From: Clostridium_AM sp964554365
Lineage (GTDB): Bacteria > Bacillota > Clostridia > Clostridiales > Clostridiaceae
Assembly: GCA_964554365.1 (NCBI GenBank)
Contig: CAZKOJ010000107.1
Location: 1 to 15,318, forward strand
Direction of reading: 5' to 3'
Length of the DNA: 15,318 nt
A program made the translations under genes and the position numbers. The notes under the pieces are model-generated. The model worked only from the letters and a program-made list of their open reading frames with translations, made no database searches and was not told the origin of the DNA. Below, piece by piece: positions 1 to 7,812 of the stretch; the stretch's first letter is position 1; each line of letters begins with the position of its first letter.

Positions 1-1664
1 CCATCAGGTCTTACGTTAAATCCTATAACTATAGCATTAGATGCAGCTGCAAGAGTAACGTCAGTTTCTGTTATTGCACCAACAGCTCCATGTATAACTC
101 TAACTTTTATCTCTTCATTAGATAATTTTTGTAATGATTGTTTTAAAGCTTCTATAGATCCTTGAACATCGGCTTTAACTATTACATTTAATTCTTTTAC
201 TTTTCCCTCTTGTATCTGATTATATAACCCTTCAAGAGAAACTTTGTGAGTTGATTGTAAATATTCAACTCTTAATTTTTGTTTTCTCTTATCTGCCATA
301 TCTCTTGCAGTTTTTTCATCTTTTACTTCATTGAATTTATCTCCAGCTGCTGGAACTTCTGATAATCCAAGTATTTCAACTGGTATAGAAGGTCCTGCTG
401 ATTTAATTTTTTTACCTTTATCATCAAACATAGCTCTTATTCTTCCATAAGTAGATCCTACAGCTATAGAATCGCCTACGTGTAATGTACCATTCTGAAC
501 TAGTAAACTAGCCACAGCTCCTCTACCTTTGTCAAGCTTAGACTCTATTACTGTTCCTCTAGCACTTCTATTAGCATTTGCTTTTAGTTCTTGCATTTCA
601 GCTGTTAATAACACCATTTCTAATAATGTATCTATTCCTTCTTTTGTATGTGCAGATACTGGTACACAAATTACATCTCCACCCCAGTCTTCTACTACTA
701 ATCCATGCTCAGTTAATTCTTGTTTAACTCTATCTGGATTAGCCCCTGGTCTATCCATTTTATTTATGGCTATTACCATTGGCACATTAGCTGCTTTACA
801 GTGATTTATAGCTTCTACAGTTTGAGGCATTATTCCATCATCTGCAGCTACTACAAGAATAACTATATCTGTAATTTGAGCACCTCTGGCTCTCATAGCA
901 GTAAACGCTTCATGTCCAGGTGTGTCAAGGAATGTAATTTTCTCTCCATTTATAGTTACAGTGTATGCACCAATATGTTGAGTAATTCCACCTGCTTCTG
1001 TAGATGTAACTTTTGCTTTTCTTATAGCATCTAATAATGATGTTTTACCATGATCAACATGACCCATAACAGTTACAACTGATGGTCTCTTCTCAAGGTT
1101 ACTATCATCATCATCTTCTTCTTGTTCAATATCTTCTTCTACATCTTTTCTCTTTGTAGCTACTAATACATCAAATTTTTCTGCTAATTTTTCTGCAGTA
1201 TTAAAATCTATTTCTTGATTTATTCCTGCCATTACTCCCATAAAAATAAGTTCTTTAATAACTTCTATAGTTGGTTTACCTATTTTTTCTGATATTTCTT
1301 TTACAGTTATAGTCTCATCTATTTCAATGACTTTTTCATCTGACTTGTTTTCGTATTCTTCAATTGACTCTTCTTGCATTTTACCATCCTTACTTTTATT
1401 CTTGATTTTTGTTATTTTAATACTTTTTTTAAGATTTTCTTCAGCTAAATCTTCATATTTCTCTTCTATAGCATCACCTGAAACTGATTTTGCTTCACGT
1501 TCTTTTTCTTCAAAGAGTTCTTTAATTAATGCTGCATCTTCATCTTCAATGACGCTCATATGATTTTTAACTTCTATACTTAATTCATCTAAAAGTATGC
1601 TAATTAATTCTTTACTTGATATTCCCAATTCTTTTGCTAATTCATAAACTCTTACCTTTGACAA
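1..1664 (-). CDS. infB: translation initiation factor IF-2 (partial, C-terminus beyond window)
   Basis: IF-2 is the GTPase that places initiator fMet-tRNA on the 30S subunit and promotes 50S joining. The reading frame is open from 1664 to the left window edge, giving 554 codons; the C-terminal tRNA-binding end is outside. The proposed start is TTG at 1664-1662, six bases after a GGGGGTGA ribosome binding site, and gives SKVRVYELAKELGIS, the usual IF2-N opening. A second IF2-N-like segment lies near residues 115-170, after a charged linker. The G domain follows: G1 GHVDHGKT at 201-208, G3 DTPGH at 247-251 and G4 NKMD at 301-304. Frame was checked at 1067, 836 and 23 and is continuous. It is the last gene of the rimP-nusA-rnpM-ylxQ-infB run, 27 bases after ylxQ. 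The identification is certain; the TTG start is strongly favoured, as no ATG precedes the conserved N-terminus. Confidence 0.96.
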   Translation of the reverse strand, partial: MSKVRVYELAKELGISSKELISILLDELSIEVKNHMSVIEDEDAALIKELFEEKEREAKSVSGDAIEEKYEDLAEENLKKSIKITKIKNKSKDGKMQEESIEEYENKSDEKVIEIDETITVKEISEKIGKPTIEVIKELIFMGVMAGINQEIDFNTAEKLAEKFDVLVATKRKDVEEDIEQEEDDDDSNLEKRPSVVTVMGHVDHGKTSLLDAIRKAKVTSTEAGGITQHIGAYTVTINGEKITFLDTPGHEAFTAMRARGAQITDIVILVVAADDGIMPQTVEAINHCKAANVPMVIAINKMDRPGANPDRVKQELTEHGLVVEDWGGDVICVPVSAHTKEGIDTLLEMVLLTAEMQELKANANRSARGTVIESKLDKGRGAVASLLVQNGTLHVGDSIAVGSTYGRIRAMFDDKGKKIKSAGPSIPVEILGLSEVPAAGDKFNEVKDEKTARDMADKRKQKLRVEYLQSTHKVSLEGLYNQIQEGKVKELNVIVKADVQGSIEALKQSLQKLSNEEIKVRVIHGAVGAITETDVTLAAASNAIVIGFNVRPD

Positions 1665-1691
1665 AGTTATTCACCCCCGAAACTAAAGTTT

Positions 1692-1997
1692 TTAAATTTC
1701 TTGCCACAAGACAAGTAATTTTTCACTCATGTTTTTATCTGAAATACACAAAATTTTTATTTCGTCTACCCCTAAAGCACTACCCAAATCTTCTTTATTG
1801 CACCCTTGCAGAACAGGAATTTTATATTTTTCACCGTATCCTATAAATTTACTTATTGTATTTTCTGATGCATCTTTGGATATTATTATCAAATATATTT
1901 TATTTCTCTTTAAAGCATCTTCACACTTATTGTATCCTGCTAATAACTTTCCTGCACGCTTTGTTAAGCCCAGAAATTGAAAAAATTTATTCTTCAT
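1692..1997 (-). CDS. ylxQ: YlxQ, L7Ae-family RNA-binding protein
   Basis: A 101-residue protein of the L7Ae/L30e/S12e/Gadd45 fold, the family of kink-turn RNA binders that also includes YbxF and L7Ae. It opens FFQFLGLTKRAGKLLAGYNKCEDALKR-like (residues 5-31), the typical Firmicute YlxQ pattern in which the GLTKRAGKL stretch sits on the RNA-contacting face. The middle holds hydrophobic strands (YLIIISKDAS), followed by IPVLQGCNKEDLGSALG. The precise cellular role is not established. Its ATG lies inside the end of rnpM, an 11-base overlap that suggests translational coupling. The rnpM-ylxQ-infB order is widely conserved and fits an accessory role in RNA processing or translation. The sequence looks intact and full length. 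Confidence 0.9.
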   Translation of the reverse strand: MKNKFFQFLGLTKRAGKLLAGYNKCEDALKRNKIYLIIISKDASENTISKFIGYGEKYKIPVLQGCNKEDLGSALGVDEIKILCISDKNMSEKLLVLWQEI

Positions 1998-2256
1998 TCC
2001 CTATTTCATCCTTAAGTTTATTGTAGATTTCTTCACTTATTTTAGTTTCAAGATTTCTTTCAAGTTTCTTACTTTTGAAGGATTTCTCTAAGCATTGAAT
2101 ACTTTTGCATATATAAGCACCTCTGCCATTCTTTTTTCCTGTTAAATCTACTGAAACATCACCATCTTTGCTCTTTACCACTCTTATAAGTTCTTTTTTG
2201 GCTTTCATTTCCATGCATCCTGTACACATTCTTTGTGGTACTTTTTTAACGTTCAT
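1987..2256 (-). CDS. rnpM: RnpM (YlxR), RNase P modulator
   Basis: An 89-residue basic protein of the YlxR/DUF448 family. The family signature is present: PQRMCTGC at residues 7-14, KKELIRVV at 20-27 and GRGAYIC at 44-50. YlxR of Bacillus subtilis has been renamed RnpM because it binds the RNase P RNA and modulates its activity; assigning the same role here is by family membership. The start codon ATG at 2256-2254 follows a purine-rich GGTGAGGTGG site with suitable spacing. It begins 33 bases after the nusA stop codon and overlaps ylxQ by 11 bases, so it belongs to the nusA transcription unit. Nothing looks damaged. Confidence 0.92.
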   Translation of the reverse strand: MNVKKVPQRMCTGCMEMKAKKELIRVVKSKDGDVSVDLTGKKNGRGAYICKSIQCLEKSFKSKKLERNLETKISEEIYNKLKDEIGNEE

Positions 2257-2289
2257 AATATAACCACCTCACCTGAAATTTAGATATTT

Positions 2290-3351
2290 TTATTCCTCAG
2301 AAACAGTTTCTACCTGGGATTTACTTTTAATATCTATTTTCCATCCTGTAAGCTTTGCAGCCAGTCTTACATTTTGACCTTCCTTACCTATCGCCAATGA
2401 TAATTGATTGTCATCGACTACAATCTGAGCAAATTTGCTTTCTTCATCTAAATTTACATCTAATACTTTAGCAGGACTCAAGGCATTAGCTATATATTCT
2501 TCTGGTAGCTTACTCCACTTAATAATATCTATTTTTTCATTTTTAAGTTCGTTTACTATATTTTGAACTCTTATTCCCTTAGGTCCAACACAAGCTCCCA
2601 TTGGATCTACATTGGCATCATTTGAATTCACTGCTATTTTTGTTCTAGATCCTGGTTCTCTTGAAATAGATTTAATCTCAACAGTACCGTCAAATATTTC
2701 AGGTACTTCAAGTTCAAATAATCTCTTTATAAGGCCTGGGTGTGTTCTTGATATTACTATTTGTGCACCCTTAGTAGTATTTTTGACTTCTACAATATAT
2801 AATTTTATTTTATCATTAAAATTATATTTTTCTCCAGGCATTTGTTCATTAGGACCAAGAACTGCCTCTGTCTTTCCAAGATCAATAAGAACATTGTTTT
2901 TATCTTTTCTAATGACAGTACCAGTTATTATATCATCTTCTTTTTCTATAAAGTCATTATATATGATTCTTCTCTCTTCTTCTTTTATTCGCTGTATAAC
3001 TACTTGTTTAGCCGCTTGAGCTGCAACTCTTCCAAATTTCTTAGGCGTTACTTCTATACTTACCACATCATCTATATCATAATTTGGGTCTACTTCCCTA
3101 GATTCTTCTAAAGATATTTCATTTACTTCATCAAAAACTTCATCAACTACAATTTTTTGTGAGTAAACATGAATTTCTCCATTCTCTCTATTCATTGTAA
3201 CCTTAACATTTTGACTGTTTCCACCATGGTTAGCATAATTCTTTTTATATGCAGCAACTAGCGCATCTTCTATGGTTGTGAATAATAGATCTTCACTAAT
3301 CCCTTTTTCCTTCACTATTTCTTTTAAGGCTTCAATAAATTCCTGATTCAT
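2290..3351 (-). CDS. nusA: transcription termination/antitermination protein NusA
   Basis: A 353-residue NusA that binds RNA polymerase and nascent RNA, affecting pausing, intrinsic termination and antitermination. Domains appear in the usual order: the N-terminal polymerase-binding domain (about 1-125), an S1 domain (about 143-205, starting GTVIRKDKNNVLIDLG), KH1 with GPKG at 256-259, and KH2 with GKEG at 322-325. It lacks the C-terminal acidic repeats of proteobacterial NusA, as is normal for Firmicutes. The start ATG follows a GGGAGGG site, 18 bases after the rimP stop. In B. subtilis the orthologous operon is reported to be autoregulated by NusA-dependent attenuation in the rimP (ylxS) leader. 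The hairpins at 3908-3987 make the same arrangement plausible here. Confidence 0.97.
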   Translation of the reverse strand: MNQEFIEALKEIVKEKGISEDLLFTTIEDALVAAYKKNYANHGGNSQNVKVTMNRENGEIHVYSQKIVVDEVFDEVNEISLEESREVDPNYDIDDVVSIEVTPKKFGRVAAQAAKQVVIQRIKEEERRIIYNDFIEKEDDIITGTVIRKDKNNVLIDLGKTEAVLGPNEQMPGEKYNFNDKIKLYIVEVKNTTKGAQIVISRTHPGLIKRLFELEVPEIFDGTVEIKSISREPGSRTKIAVNSNDANVDPMGACVGPKGIRVQNIVNELKNEKIDIIKWSKLPEEYIANALSPAKVLDVNLDEESKFAQIVVDDNQLSLAIGKEGQNVRLAAKLTGWKIDIKSKSQVETVSEE

Positions 3352-3369
3352 TTCTCAATATACCCTCCC

Positions 3370-3837
3370 TTAAAACTGACCTTTTAAGCTAATATTTGAA
3401 ATTTTTTCTCTATCAATAGATATTTCTTCTCCAGTATCACATTTAATCTTCAATTCCTCATTACTACAACTTATTAGCTCACCTTCATATTTTTTCTTTC
3501 CATTTAATAATCCAGATATTTTAACTAATATGTTATGTCCTACATACTTCTGTATATGTTCATCCGTGTGGAGAGTTCTTTCTAATCCTGGTGAGGAAAC
3601 TTCCAGATAATAACCTTCTTGAATAGGATCTTCTATATCTAATACTTCACTAACTGCTCTACTTACTTTTTCGCAATCCTCTAAAGATATTCTACCCATT
3701 TCTTTATCTATGTATATTCTTAAATAGTTATCTTTTCCCTCTTTTACGAATTCTAAATGATATAGCTCATAACTTAATTCTACTACTATAGGCTTTACTA
3801 AAGCTGTAACTTTATCTATCAATACGCTTTTATTCAT
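3370..3837 (-). CDS. rimP: ribosome maturation factor RimP (YlxS)
   Basis: A 155-residue RimP, which assists late maturation of the 30S subunit. The two-domain layout is clear. The N-terminal alpha/beta domain contains LRIYIDKEMGRISLEDCEKVSRAVSEVL (about 39-66, shown only by its key stretch LRIYID), and the family signature YLEVSSPGLER lies at 77-87. The C-terminal SH3-like barrel holds KYVGHNILVKI and KKKYEGELIS. The ATG follows an AAGGAGGG ribosome binding site. It is the first gene after the promoter at 4023-4051 and the leader hairpins, and it heads the rimP-nusA-rnpM-ylxQ-infB unit. No anomaly is visible. Confidence 0.95.
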   Translation of the reverse strand: MNKSVLIDKVTALVKPIVVELSYELYHLEFVKEGKDNYLRIYIDKEMGRISLEDCEKVSRAVSEVLDIEDPIQEGYYLEVSSPGLERTLHTDEHIQKYVGHNILVKISGLLNGKKKYEGELISCSNEELKIKCDTGEEISIDREKISNISLKGQF

Positions 3838-3907
3838 CGTAATCCCTCCTTACCTATATGCTTTGCAATTTTTCATAAAAAAATGAATTTTTAAAAAAAT
3901 ATCACAT

Positions 3908-3970
3908 AAAAAATCCGCTCTAATTTAAAAACGCAACTGACGCTGCGTTTTTTGCAAATAGAAAGAGCAG
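3908..3970 (-). terminator. leader intrinsic terminator (attenuator) upstream of rimP
   Basis: On the minus strand an outer stem CTGCTCT (3970-3964) pairs with AGAGCGG (3921-3915), 7 bp including one G-U. It encloses an inner 9-bp stem, AAAAACGCA/TGCGTTTTT (3952-3944 with 3935-3927). The outer stem is followed by A and six T residues (3914-3908). The structure lies within the leader between the promoter at 4023-4051 and the rimP start at 3837, so termination here would shut off rimP-nusA-infB. It cannot be an ordinary end-of-gene terminator for polC, because a promoter lies between. NusA-dependent attenuation is the likeliest mechanism, by analogy with B. subtilis. Confidence 0.75.
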
Positions 3971-3987
3971 GATGTAACCCACTCTCC
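3962..3987 (-). promoter_or_regulatory. candidate antiterminator hairpin in the rimP leader
   Basis: On the minus strand GGAGAG (3987-3982) can pair with CTCTTT (3967-3962). Inside it GGGT (3980-3977) pairs with ATCC (3973-3970) around a three-base TAC loop, giving about 10 pairs including three G-U pairs. Bases 3964-3970 are also the 5' arm of the following terminator, so the two folds exclude each other. This is the geometry of a transcriptional attenuator. The trigger is inferred only: NusA-controlled pausing, or ribosome or protein binding. Confidence 0.5.
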
Positions 3988-4022
3988 ACCGTTAAACAAA
4001 CTTCTGTAGATTTACTAAACTC

Positions 4023-4051
4023 ATTCTAACACACTGTATTAGTTATTTCAA
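4023..4051 (-). promoter_or_regulatory. sigma-A promoter for rimP-nusA-infB
   Basis: TTGAAA (4051-4046), a 17-base spacer and TAGAAT (4028-4023) on the minus strand make a near-consensus housekeeping promoter. The predicted start is near 4016, giving a leader of about 180 bases before rimP that contains the attenuator. It lies just after the polC stop codon, so the downstream genes do not depend on transcription through the polC remnant. Confidence 0.75.
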
Positions 4052-4069
4052 GAAAAAGTTAGCAGATAC

Positions 4070-4757
4070 TTAAAACAGTGACAGTTGATTGGTTTCTGGC
4101 AGCCCATATAAACATCCATGATTTCCTAAAGTTTCTATAACAGTTTTTGAAACTTTAGCTCTTAATCTTAAGTCTTCCTTTGAAATAAATTCACCCTGTT
4201 TTCTTACCTCTACAATATTTTCAGCTGCGTTTTCTCCAACTCCTTGTAATGAATTAATAGGCAGTCTTATACATTCACCTTCAATTAAGAACTTTACAGC
4301 ATGAGATTTGTATATATCTACTTTTAAAAACTTTATACCTCTTTTATACATTTCATAGCTTAACTCTAATATAGTCAGCAGTCCTTTGTTTTTTTGAGTA
4401 ACATTATTCCCCATGACATAAAGTTCATTCATTTTTCGTTTTATAGCTTCTTCTCCCTTTATCACTATCTCTGCATCGAATTCATCTGCTCTTACAGTAA
4501 AATAAGTTGCATAATACGCATTGGGATAATACAGTTTAAAGTATGCTATTCTTACTGCCATCATTACATAAGCTACTGCATGCCCTTTAGGGAACATATA
4601 TTTTATCTTTTTACAAGATTCTATGTACCAATCAGGTACCTTGTGTTCCTTCATTATAGCTTCATTTTCTTCTGTAAGTCCTTTACCTTTTCTAACTTTT
4701 TCCATTATAGTAAATGTAACTTTTGGTGGTAATCCTTTGTAAATCAGATATGTCATT
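4070..4757 (-). other. polC remnant: C-terminal fragment
   Basis: This stretch reads continuously from YKGLPPKVTF through KVRKGKGLTEENEAIMKEH, PDWYIESCKKIKYMFPKGHA and NAYYATYFTVRADEFDAE to the PolC terminus NQLSLF. It corresponds to the late fingers and C-terminal region of PolC. It is out of frame with everything upstream and has no sensible start codon: its longest open frame begins with residues that are frame-shifted PolC. It is well conserved, which suggests that decay is recent in evolutionary terms. Confidence 0.85.
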
Positions 4758-5219
4758 ATCATCTGCTGGATGCTGTATAGGAGTAAAATTATATATTTCA
4801 TTATCACTAGGAACAACCATAATTCCTCCTGGATGCTGACCTGAGGTTCTTTTTATACCTGTACATCCTTTAGACAATCTTTCAATTTCTGCTTGTGGAA
4901 CTTGTATATTTTTTTATCTAAGTATTTTTTAACAAAACCATAAGCAGTTTTTTCTGCTATAGTTCCCTATAAACTTGACCAGCCTCACAGGCAGAACCTA
5001 TTATTAATCCTTCCCTATATTTCATTATTAAGCTTTTAGGCATTCTAGGCCTTTTAAAGAAATAATTTAAATTAGACTCTGAAACAAGTTTATATAAATT
5101 TTTAAGACCAACTTGGTTTTTTACTAATATTATTAGATGATAAGTAGGTTGTTTTTTTATATCTATATTGCTTAAAAACTCCTTGTTTAATTCCGAGATA
5201 GTTAAAATATTCTTTTCTC

Positions 5220-6116
5220 TTAACAACTTAAAACAGTACAATAATATTTCTGCAGTGGCCTTTGCATCATCACTGCTCTATGATGATTTTGTAAAGATAT
5301 TCCTAAATGCTTTGCCACAACATCCAATTTAAATCTTTTAAGCTGTGGAAATAAAAATTTACTTAATGGTATTGTATCCATTATAGGATTTTTAAATTCT
5401 AAACCTTGATCTGCACAATTCTTTTTTATAAACGATGTATCAAAACTAGCATTATGTGCTACTACTACTGAATGTCCTATAAACTCTATAAATTTAGGTA
5501 AAATTTCATTTATATTTGGAGAATTTGAAACCATCTCATCTTTTATTCCTGTAAGTTCCATTATATTTAATAGTATGTTAATCTCTGGATTTACAAACTC
5601 GCTGAATGTATCTACTACAGTTCCATTATCTATTTTTATAGCACCAATTTCTATTATCTTATCATTATTGCTAGAAAGACCTGTAGTTTCAATATCAAAC
5701 ACTACATATCTAGAATTCAAATCTCTATCTTCTCCATTTATCACTATAGGCTCACCATCATCTACTAAATAAGCCTCTATACCATAAATTAATTTTATAT
5801 TATTTTTCTTTGCAGCATCCATAGCACTCATTTGAGTATGTAAATGTAGTTCTACCCTTTTATCTTCAGCAGTATTAGTTTTTACTATATCCTTTGCCAT
5901 TATAACTACTTCTTTTGCATAAGGATCATTTATGCTCCTACCTATAATTATGGAACTATCTGTTGATGCTGAAGCGCCTCCATTATTGGAATACGATGAA
6001 TTTTTTGCTCTAGGATTTTTTTGACTATAGCTATTTTCACGTTTAACTTCAGTGCTTACTGATACACTTTTTTCTTCTATAACTTTTTTAATGTACTTTT
6101 TTTCCTCACTGTCCAT
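5220..6116 (-). other. polC remnant: truncated PHP and 3'-5' exonuclease fragment
   Basis: A 298-codon open stretch covers the OB-fold edge, the first and last parts of the PHP domain and the DEDDh exonuclease. The exonuclease keeps FDIETTGLS, VVAHNASFD and HHRA. The frameshift immediately after HHRAV turns the expected DDAKATAE into MMQRPLQK and so removes the last catalytic aspartate. The ATG at 6116 has no ribosome binding site, and the same frame extends upstream to the TAA at 6200. It is therefore not a stand-alone nuclease gene. Confidence 0.85.
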
Positions 6117-6667
6117 GTTTTTGAAATAAATTGATTCATGACAATTTTCATCATAAACTAGATTGACATTGCAATTTATTCCAAAAATACTCTTTATTTA
6201 ACTATTTATAATTCTATCCATATTTTTCTTTTTCAATAGGCTATGCATGAATTTATTTTCATAATATATGTTCAGTTCATTTTCTTCTATTTTTTTAGAA
6301 GATTCTAATAAACAATTTCTACACACTGGTGCATAGCTAGATATTACATTTACTATTTCAAACCAGTACTTTTCACACACTTGTTCCAATGTTACATTAG
6401 ATAATCTTTATAATAAATTAAATCAATATTTTTAAAGCAACCAAGCTTTTTACTTATTATTTCTTTAATTCTATTTTCAATATTATTACTTAAATTATTT
6501 ATGGATTTAAGTATTATCTTTAATTTATTGCTTTTTTTTAAATATTGTATTTTCAATAATTTTATACTTATGTTTTCCTCAATAATATCACTACTGCAGT
6601 CTATATCCTCCTGAAGCATTTTTATGAGATCAACACTCATGAATTTATTCCTCCTATAATTAGGATG

Positions 6668-7717
6668 TTACATATTTTCGATTTCTTTTAAAAGTTCATC
6701 TACTAAATCTTTTTCATCTACTTTCTTAATAATTTTACCTTTTTTAAATATAAGTCCTTCTCCATGACCTCCCGCAATACCTATATCTGCTTCCCTAGCT
6801 TCCCCTGGTCCATTCACTATACATCCCATTACAGCCACTTTAATATTTTTATTACACTCGCCTAATTTTTTTTCCACTTCTTCTGCTATTTTTATTAAAT
6901 TTATTTCAGTTCTCCCACATGTGGGACATGAAATAAATTCTACTCCTTCATTCAAGTATCCTAATGCTTTCAATAGTTCCCTTCCAACTCTTACTTCTTC
7001 TACAGGATCACCCGTTAACGATACTCTTATAGTATCACCTATTCCTTGAGATAAGAGAGATCCTATACCAATACTTGATTTAATAGTTCCTCGCCAAAGA
7101 GTCCCGGCTTCAGTAACTCCAAGGTGCAGAGGATAATCTACTTTTTCTGATATTATTTTATAGCTTTCTATCATTTGAAGTACATTTGATGATTTTATAG
7201 ATATTACTATATCATCAAAATTTACATTTTCCAAAATGTTAACATGTTCAAGTGCACTTTCCACTAAAGCTTCAGCACAAACTTTACCATATTTATTCAA
7301 TATATTTTTTTGAAGAGATCCTGAATTTACACCTATTCTTATAGGTATGTTTTTACTCTTAGCAGCTTTAGCTACTTCTCGTACTTTATCTATGCTTCCA
7401 ATATTTCCTGGGTTTATTCTTAATGCAGCTATTCCGTTTTCTATAGATTTTAATGCTAATTTATAATCAAAATGAATATCTGCTACCAAAGGAACTTCTG
7501 TACATTTAACTATTTCGCTTATAGCTTCACTTGCTTCTATATCTGGAACTGCACATCTTATAATATCGCATCCTGCATTTTGAAGTTCTTTTATTTGATT
7601 TACTGTTTTACATACATTTCTTGTATCTGTGTTAGTCATAGATTGAATGGTAATCCTATAATCACCACCAACATATATATTTCCAATCTTTATTTTTTTA
7701 GTTTTCACCCTATTCAT
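6668..7717 (-). CDS. ispG: 4-hydroxy-3-methylbut-2-enyl diphosphate synthase (flavodoxin) IspG
   Basis: IspG is the cytosolic [4Fe-4S] enzyme that reductively converts methylerythritol cyclodiphosphate to HMBPP, the penultimate MEP-pathway step. The 349-residue length is normal for the short bacterial form. The N-terminal TIM-barrel part shows GNIYVGGD and QSMTNTDT (25-32). The cluster ligands are CPTC (C264, C267) and GC299, with E306 of IVNGPGEA the usual fourth ligand. The ATG at 7717 follows a GGAG site. It lies about 95 bases after rseP, with a long hairpin between, and ends 27 bases before the polC start. With dxr in the same run it supplies C5 precursors for UppS. No damage is seen. 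Confidence 0.96.
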   Translation of the reverse strand: MNRVKTKKIKIGNIYVGGDYRITIQSMTNTDTRNVCKTVNQIKELQNAGCDIIRCAVPDIEASEAISEIVKCTEVPLVADIHFDYKLALKSIENGIAALRINPGNIGSIDKVREVAKAAKSKNIPIRIGVNSGSLQKNILNKYGKVCAEALVESALEHVNILENVNFDDIVISIKSSNVLQMIESYKIISEKVDYPLHLGVTEAGTLWRGTIKSSIGIGSLLSQGIGDTIRVSLTGDPVEEVRVGRELLKALGYLNEGVEFISCPTCGRTEINLIKIAEEVEKKLGECNKNIKVAVMGCIVNGPGEAREADIGIAGGHGEGLIFKKGKIIKKVDEKDLVDELLKEIENM

Positions 7718-7737
7718 ACTTTCATCTCCTATTAAAA

Positions 7738-7784
7738 AATTTAAAATTGAGAATGAAGATATACTCCATTCCCAATCTTAAATT
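7738..7784 (-). terminator. long hairpin between rseP and ispG, terminator-like
   Basis: On the minus strand an 18-base arm (7784-7767) pairs along its full length with 7755-7738, with two G-U pairs and no mismatch, around an 11-base loop. The core is ATTGGGAATG/CATTCTCAAT. The 3' arm runs directly into a T-rich tract ending about ten bases before the ispG ribosome binding site. It could act as an intrinsic terminator or attenuator before ispG, or as an RNA processing or stability element. The stem is AT-rich except for its core, so termination strength is uncertain. Confidence 0.6.
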
Positions 7785-7812
7785 CTACATTAAAATATTA
7801 TATTATAGATAT

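Larger units (their letters stand above)
4070..6640 (-). pseudogene. polC: DNA polymerase III alpha subunit PolC, decayed remnant
   Basis: PolC is the replicative polymerase of low-GC Firmicutes, normally about 1430-1450 residues; here only about 2.57 kb remains. The start is intact: ATG at 6640 after AGGAGG. From N- to C-terminus the lesions are as follows. A net -1 frameshift lies near 6395-6408. An in-frame TAA is at 6200-6198. An apparent in-frame deletion of the OB fold joins NDPYAK to EVVIMAKDI near 5915. An apparent in-frame deletion of about 42 residues inside the PHP domain is near 5817, after HLHTQMSAMDA. A -1 frameshift is near 5271. An out-of-frame deletion of roughly 300 residues is near 4965. 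A -1 frameshift in an A7 run is near 4912 (one more A restores DKKNIQVPQAEIERL). An out-of-frame deletion of roughly 150 residues is near 4757. The palm motifs with the catalytic aspartates (DIDID region and later) are absent. The true C-terminus LPETNQLSLF survives. The gene sits in its normal place between ispG and rimP, so this is decay of the native copy. Confidence 0.95.

Noticed and set aside
529..1563. Plus-strand open frames opposite infB and the similar plus-strand frames throughout the window.
   Set aside because: They are antisense shadows of well-conserved minus-strand genes, with no ribosome binding sites and no recognisable protein features.
3908..4016. T-box riboswitch in the rimP leader, because of a GGTGG-containing stretch and an attenuator fold.
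   Set aside because: The conserved T-box sequence (TGGnACCGCG) and a stem I specifier structure are not present, and rimP-nusA is not a T-box target.
4797..4835. An AGGAGGAATTATG sequence inside polC that looks like a strong ribosome binding site and start.
   Set aside because: It is simply the coding sequence for the conserved PGGIMVV motif of PolC. The frame it opens runs into the out-of-frame deletion junction and stops at 4692.
4070..6640. polC as a set of small genes or a split polymerase.
   Set aside because: The pieces are out of frame, lack ribosome binding sites apart from the original start, and the palm catalytic region is missing. This is decay, not splitting.
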